A stretch of DNA of 8,821 nt, taken from Clostridiales bacterium. Lineage in GTDB: Bacteria; Bacillota_A; Clostridia; Lachnospirales; Bianqueaceae. The notes beneath the pieces were generated by a model. It was not told the origin of the DNA. It searched no databases and was given only the letters and a program-made list of their open reading frames with translations. The position numbers and the translations under genes are program-made. Below, piece after piece: positions 5,879-8,821 of this stretch. The DNA lies in assembly GCA_019423265.1 (NCBI GenBank), contig JAHZBS010000063.1:2897-11717 (forward strand). The letters run 5' to 3'. Each line of letters begins with the position of its first letter. Position 1 is the stretch's first letter.

Positions 5879-7624
5879 ATGGGATTTACAAGACGATTGA
5901 TTTTGATGGCGAGAAAACATTGGGGGACACTGCTGATCGCCATTTTAGGCATCATTGGCACTTCCCTTCTAAACCTGGTGACCCCGGAGATCGTAAGGCG
6001 GCTGACGGCCTCCCTGGGAAGTGGCGGTCAACTGACAGACCGGCTGCTCCTCACCTACGTCATCGTTTTGACCGCCGCATATCTGCTCCGGGCCGTATGC
6101 CGTTTCATCAGCATGGCTATCAGCCATGTGGCCGCCTGGCGCTTCGTCCCTGAATTGACGCTGACCGTCTATGACAAGCTCCAGTCCCTCTCCCTAAAAT
6201 ACTATCAGGATAAACAGACGGGCGAACTCATGAGCCGCATGGTCAACGATACCCGCCAGATTGAACTTCTGGTGGCCCACGCCCTGCCGGACCTGATCAG
6301 CAATAGCCTCGTGGTTCTCAGCGTTGCTGTCATGCTGTTCCTCATCAACGGAAAGCTGGCGCTGCTGACATTGATTCCCGTCCCCTTTGTGGTCTTCGCC
6401 AGCACCCTTTTTTCTAAAAAGGTAGCTCCCCTATTCCGCATCAATCAGCAGGTCCTAGGAGAGCTCAACGGCGTTTTACAGGACAATCTATCGGGCATGC
6501 GCGAGATCCAGACCTTTGCCCAGGAGCAAACGGAGCATGAGAAGATGGTCAAGCAATGTCAGCGCTATTCCAAGGTGAACATCCGCGCCAACTATGCCGC
6601 AGCGCTTTACCATCCAGGCGTTGAATTCTTAACCTCCCTTGGAACGGTCATCGTCGTGGGTTTCGGCGGGTATATGGCTAGCCGCGGCGGCATGGAGGTG
6701 GCGGACGTTGTTGGGTTTGTCATGTACTTAAGTCTGTTCTATCAGCCCCTGGCGGTTCTGGCCCGCCTCGTGGAGGACGTCCAAACTACATACGCCGGCG
6801 CCGTGCGGGTTTTCGATATTCTCGACGCCCATTCGGATGTGGTGGAGGACGCAGACGCACAGGAACTTGCCAAGTGCGAGGGCAAGATCACCTTCGATCA
6901 CGTATCCTTTTGCTACCATGAGACAGAGCCCGTCCTACAGGATATCAGCTTCGAAGTACAACCCGGCAAAATGTTCGCCATCGTCGGGCCTACAGGGGTG
7001 GGAAAGACGACGATTCTCTCCCTGCTGGAACGGTTCTATGACCCCCAGTCCGGTCGAATCCTGCTGGACGGCCAGGATATCCGACATTTGACTCTGCATT
7101 CGCTGCGGAACCAGATTTCCATGGTATTGCAGGACACCTTTCTTTTCAATGGCACCATCGCGGAGAATATCGCCTATGGGATGCCGAATGCCAGCCGCGA
7201 AGATATAGTGGAGGCCGCCACATCCGCCAACGCCCTTTCATTTATCCAGAGTATGCCGGCGGGCTTTGACACTGTAGTCGGGGAACGCGGCGTTCGCCTG
7301 TCAGGGGGCCAGAAGCAGCGCATTGCCATCGCCCGCGCAATTGTCCGCAAAACGCCGATCCTGATCCTCGACGAAGCCACTTCCGCCGTGGATACGGAGA
7401 CGGAGAGCGAAATCCAGGCGGCCATTGACCATCTGGCCGGGAGCCGGACCATCCTGGTGATCGCCCACCGCTTGTCAACCGTGATGCGGGCCGATGAAAT
7501 CCTCGTGCTGGAGGACGGCCGGGCTGTCCAGCGCGGAACCCACGAAGAGCTCCTGCGCCAGAACGGTCTGTACGCGAAGCTGTGCCAGATCCAGCAGGTC
7601 GGCAGCGATACACAAAATCGTTAG
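5879..7624 (+). CDS. ABC exporter half-transporter (fused permease and ATPase)
   Basis: This 581-residue type IV ABC exporter has an N-terminal six-helix membrane domain (residues about 15-300) and a C-terminal nucleotide-binding domain (about 336-575). ATPase motifs are complete: A-loop tyrosine Y346, Walker A GPTGVGKT (370-377), Q-loop Q418, signature LSGGQ (474-478), Walker B ILILDE (494-499) with catalytic E499, D-loop SAVD (502-505) and H-loop H530. As a half-transporter it must dimerise. No second half-transporter is adjacent and its own ATPase site is not degenerate, so a homodimer of the MsbA/LmrA/BmrA kind is likely. The substrate (lipid, drug or peptide) cannot be told; there is no N-terminal C39 peptidase domain, so it is not a leader-cleaving peptide exporter. 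The ATG start is supported by GGAGG about 10 bases upstream. It is monocistronic in view, and its TAG overlaps the stop of the convergent nucleotidyltransferase gene. Confidence 0.95.
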   Translation: MGFTRRLILMARKHWGTLLIAILGIIGTSLLNLVTPEIVRRLTASLGSGGQLTDRLLLTYVIVLTAAYLLRAVCRFISMAISHVAAWRFVPELTLTVYDKLQSLSLKYYQDKQTGELMSRMVNDTRQIELLVAHALPDLISNSLVVLSVAVMLFLINGKLALLTLIPVPFVVFASTLFSKKVAPLFRINQQVLGELNGVLQDNLSGMREIQTFAQEQTEHEKMVKQCQRYSKVNIRANYAAALYHPGVEFLTSLGTVIVVGFGGYMASRGGMEVADVVGFVMYLSLFYQPLAVLARLVEDVQTTYAGAVRVFDILDAHSDVVEDADAQELAKCEGKITFDHVSFCYHETEPVLQDISFEVQPGKMFAIVGPTGVGKTTILSLLERFYDPQSGRILLDGQDIRHLTLHSLRNQISMVLQDTFLFNGTIAENIAYGMPNASREDIVEAATSANALSFIQSMPAGFDTVVGERGVRLSGGQKQRIAIARAIVRKTPILILDEATSAVDTETESEIQAAIDHLAGSRTILVIAHRLSTVMRADEILVLEDGRAVQRGTHEELLRQNGLYAKLCQIQQVGSDTQNR

Positions 7625-8511
7625 CCAAATACTTCGCGGTTGCGCTGGATTTTATCCCAGTCCTGTTGCGTCAGGTCCTGCTGTATATACTCCAGCACAG
7701 AGGGCGCGTCCAGCCGCACAGAAAAATCGACTCTCCACCGTTTGCGCTCCTGTTCCGAAAGGCCGTATGAGTCCAACAGCGCTTCGCCCTCCTCATTGCA
7801 CAATATCTCTATGTATGGCTGCCACACGGCGTCCGGAAAGACAAGGCTGGAATAATACACCATATAATAGGCGTAGGGCATTGCCCCGCAAGCTTCACAT
7901 TGTGCCATAACGGCTTCCGGGGAACAGGTCTGTGGATTCCTCTTCACCAGAAAGTACAGATCCTGAAATAAACTCCTTCGGATATAGTTGTGCTCTGCCA
8001 GCAGGTAGAGCGAATTCATCTCCTTATAATGGTGCAGAACAAGCTGCACAAACGTCTTACCCATTGGCAGTGTCATCACCTTCACGCCATAGATCTCCAC
8101 CGGCTGGGCATCGCTTAGAAAATCGTCCATATCCACCCGCGCGCCCGTATACTCTCCCCAGAAAATATCAAAATTAATGTCCAGATCGATGGACAGGAAG
8201 GCCCGCCTTTTGACATAGGGCTTAACCTGGTGGGAAAAAGCCAGCGCCATCACCGCCTCACGGCGGTTTTTTGTTGTGGTGCAAAAACCGTGTTGTATCA
8301 AAACCCGGTCCATCTCCTCCAGATGGCTGCGGCTGACCAAAATATCCACGTCGCTGCTGGTGCGCTGTCCCACGGCTCCATAGGCGTAGAGAGACAGCAC
8401 TTCGCCCTTGACAACCGCATAGGGAAAGGCGACGTCCGGCAGAATGGCGCTCAGCTCATTATACCGCATCTTTCCAATAATAGGATTTAGCTGTAGTGGA
8501 TCCATTTCCAA
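7621..8511 (-). CDS. Nucleotidyltransferase-fold protein (PF14907-like, uncharacterised)
   Basis: Residues about 30-60 read YAVVKGEVLSLYAYG, then VGQRTSSDVDILV. This is the KGE/GR-x-SxDxDLLV signature of the minimal nucleotidyltransferases grouped as NTP_transf_5, with D54 and D56 as metal ligands. A third acidic cluster, DLDINFDIFWG (109-119), may complete the site. Soluble, 296 residues, near the family's usual length. The start is taken as TTG 8511, exactly 7 bases after a perfect AGGAGG (8524-8519); ATG 8505 two codons later is the alternative. A much longer in-frame ATG (8667) lies upstream of the predicted promoter and is rejected. The substrate is unknown. Family members occur in scattered accessory loci and some peptide-modification clusters, but no RiPP precursor or other modifying enzyme is seen here. 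The stop TAA overlaps the TAG of the convergent ABC gene. Its promoter carries the box found in the repeat array. Confidence 0.85.
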   Translation of the reverse strand: MEMDPLQLNPIIGKMRYNELSAILPDVAFPYAVVKGEVLSLYAYGAVGQRTSSDVDILVSRSHLEEMDRVLIQHGFCTTTKNRREAVMALAFSHQVKPYVKRRAFLSIDLDINFDIFWGEYTGARVDMDDFLSDAQPVEIYGVKVMTLPMGKTFVQLVLHHYKEMNSLYLLAEHNYIRRSLFQDLYFLVKRNPQTCSPEAVMAQCEACGAMPYAYYMVYYSSLVFPDAVWQPYIEILCNEEGEALLDSYGLSEQERKRWRVDFSVRLDAPSVLEYIQQDLTQQDWDKIQRNREVFG

Positions 8512-8553
8512 ATCAGTTCCTCCTCGTCCTTCGTATTCAGCTTTTCGGATAGT

Positions 8554-8605
8554 ATGCCATAGCGTCTGGCATCCCTCGGGCAGACACTGTCCGCTTCGCT
8601 CTGCC
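8554..8605 (-). promoter_or_regulatory. Two small hairpins in the nucleotidyltransferase leader
   Basis: In the roughly 97-base leader, GGCAGA pairs with TCTGCC (8605-8600 with 8584-8579), and ATGCCA pairs with TGGCAT (8572-8567 with 8559-8554, 7-base loop). Both stems are 6 bp and perfect. Neither overlaps the AGGAGG site and neither is followed by a T-run. They may only be mRNA-stabilising, or may occur by chance. Confidence 0.3.
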
Positions 8606-8614
8606 TTTGCAAAA

Positions 8615-8643
8615 ATTATACCATAATTTCCAGAAAAAGGGAA
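8615..8643 (-). promoter_or_regulatory. Promoter of the nucleotidyltransferase gene, with array-type box
   Basis: On the minus strand, TGGTATAAT (8623-8615) is a perfect extended -10. At 17-bp spacing the hexamer is TTCCCT (8643-8638), a poor -35. It belongs to CTTCCCTTTTT (8644-8634), identical in sequence and distance from the -10 to the site in the aminotransferase promoter. The predicted start is near 8608. This supports the shorter coding start and separate transcription from the gene that ends at 8718. Confidence 0.7.
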
Positions 8644-8665
8644 GAACAAAAACAGATCGCAGCGC

Positions 8666-8708
8666 AAAAAAAGGCCTTCGGTGAGCCAATCAAAGCTCCC
8701 TTGGGCCT
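8666..8708 (-). terminator. Intrinsic terminator of the partial gene at the right edge
   Basis: On the minus strand, AGGCC pairs with GGCCT at the base, then after a small internal loop GG/CC and GAGC/GCTC continue the stem around TTTGATTG. A run of seven T follows (8672-8666). It begins about 10 bases after the TAA at 8718-8720. It isolates that gene from the nucleotidyltransferase promoter only some 20 bases further on. Confidence 0.8.
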
Positions 8709-8717
8709 CTCCACGCT

Positions 8718-8821
8718 TTACAAAATAATACAGATTAGACCGCCCCGCCCTTCGTTGATTACCTTCTCCAGGGTCTCCTGCAATTTGAGCTGGGCATCCT
8801 CCGGCATCTTGACGAGCTTAT
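8718..8821 (-). CDS. Unidentified protein, C-terminal 33 residues only
   Basis: A minus-strand frame open from the window edge ends at TAA (8720-8718). The visible end is KLVKMPEDAQLKLQ followed by ETLEKVINEGRGGLICIIL: a charged, probably helical stretch, then a short hydrophobic tail. Its reality is supported by the intrinsic terminator directly after the stop and by coding-like third positions (mainly G/C). I do not recognise the family. The start, most of the protein and any operon partners lie outside the window. Confidence 0.6.
   Translation of the reverse strand, partial: KLVKMPEDAQLKLQETLEKVINEGRGGLICIIL

Noticed and set aside
5635..5961. Minus-strand open frame across the repeat array giving a repetitive peptide (KTLPFSMEETLPFS-like)
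   Set aside because: Its 46-bp period is not a multiple of three, so the peptide repeats only by frame shift; it runs through both promoters and into the ABC gene antisense, with no ribosome binding site.
8512..8667. Longer nucleotidyltransferase start at ATG 8667
   Set aside because: It lies upstream of the extended -10 promoter (8623-8615) and adds a non-homologous-looking, partly hydrophobic stretch; TTG 8511 has a perfect AGGAGG at 7 bases.

Overview
The window looks like chromosomal DNA from a Gram-positive, low-to-mid GC Clostridia-type anaerobe, plausibly Oscillospiraceae/Ruminococcaceae. This rests on strong AGGAGG-type ribosome binding sites, TGnTATAAT promoters, Firmicutes-style gene families (a CcdA-TlpA fusion, a MepA-like MATE pump, a DUF6512-type membrane protein) and a polyamine gene of the carboxynorspermidine route, which is common in gut Clostridia. 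The taxonomic call is inference. No tRNA, rRNA, insertion sequence, integrase or CRISPR array was seen.

Layout. (1) Bases 1-2214, plus strand: the 3' part of nspC (carboxynorspermidine decarboxylase), then, 37 bases later, a CcdA-TlpA thiol-disulfide exchange fusion. (2) 2211-2842, minus strand: a small DUF6512-like membrane protein whose stop codon overlaps the stop of the fusion gene. It is preceded by an unusually structured leader with several competing complementary segments, one of which can pair with the ribosome binding site. (3) 2872-5576, minus strand: an operon of a class I/II PLP aminotransferase followed by a MATE efflux pump, closed by a clear intrinsic terminator. (4) 5577-5878: a divergent control region with a minus-strand promoter, a perfect hairpin, an array of alternating 22/24-bp repeats (46-bp higher-order unit) and a plus-strand extended -10 promoter. 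(5) 5879-7624, plus strand: a full-length ABC exporter half-transporter. (6) 7621-8643, minus strand: a nucleotidyltransferase-fold protein (PF14907-like) whose stop overlaps the ABC stop, with its own promoter. (7) 8666-8821, minus strand: an intrinsic terminator and the last 33 codons of an unidentified gene.

How the parts may work together. The aminotransferase/MATE operon and the ABC exporter are divergent around one repeat array, so they are probably co-regulated and may both concern export or detoxification of small molecules. The sequence AAAAGGGAAG, repeated four times in the array, recurs once upstream of the nucleotidyltransferase gene, at the same distance from its -10 box as the array copy nearest the aminotransferase promoter. 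This suggests that the nucleotidyltransferase belongs to the same regulon. That link is inference.

The best candidates for something undescribed are the leader RNA upstream of the DUF6512-like gene (riboswitch-like architecture) and the alternating-spacing repeat array with its shared box.
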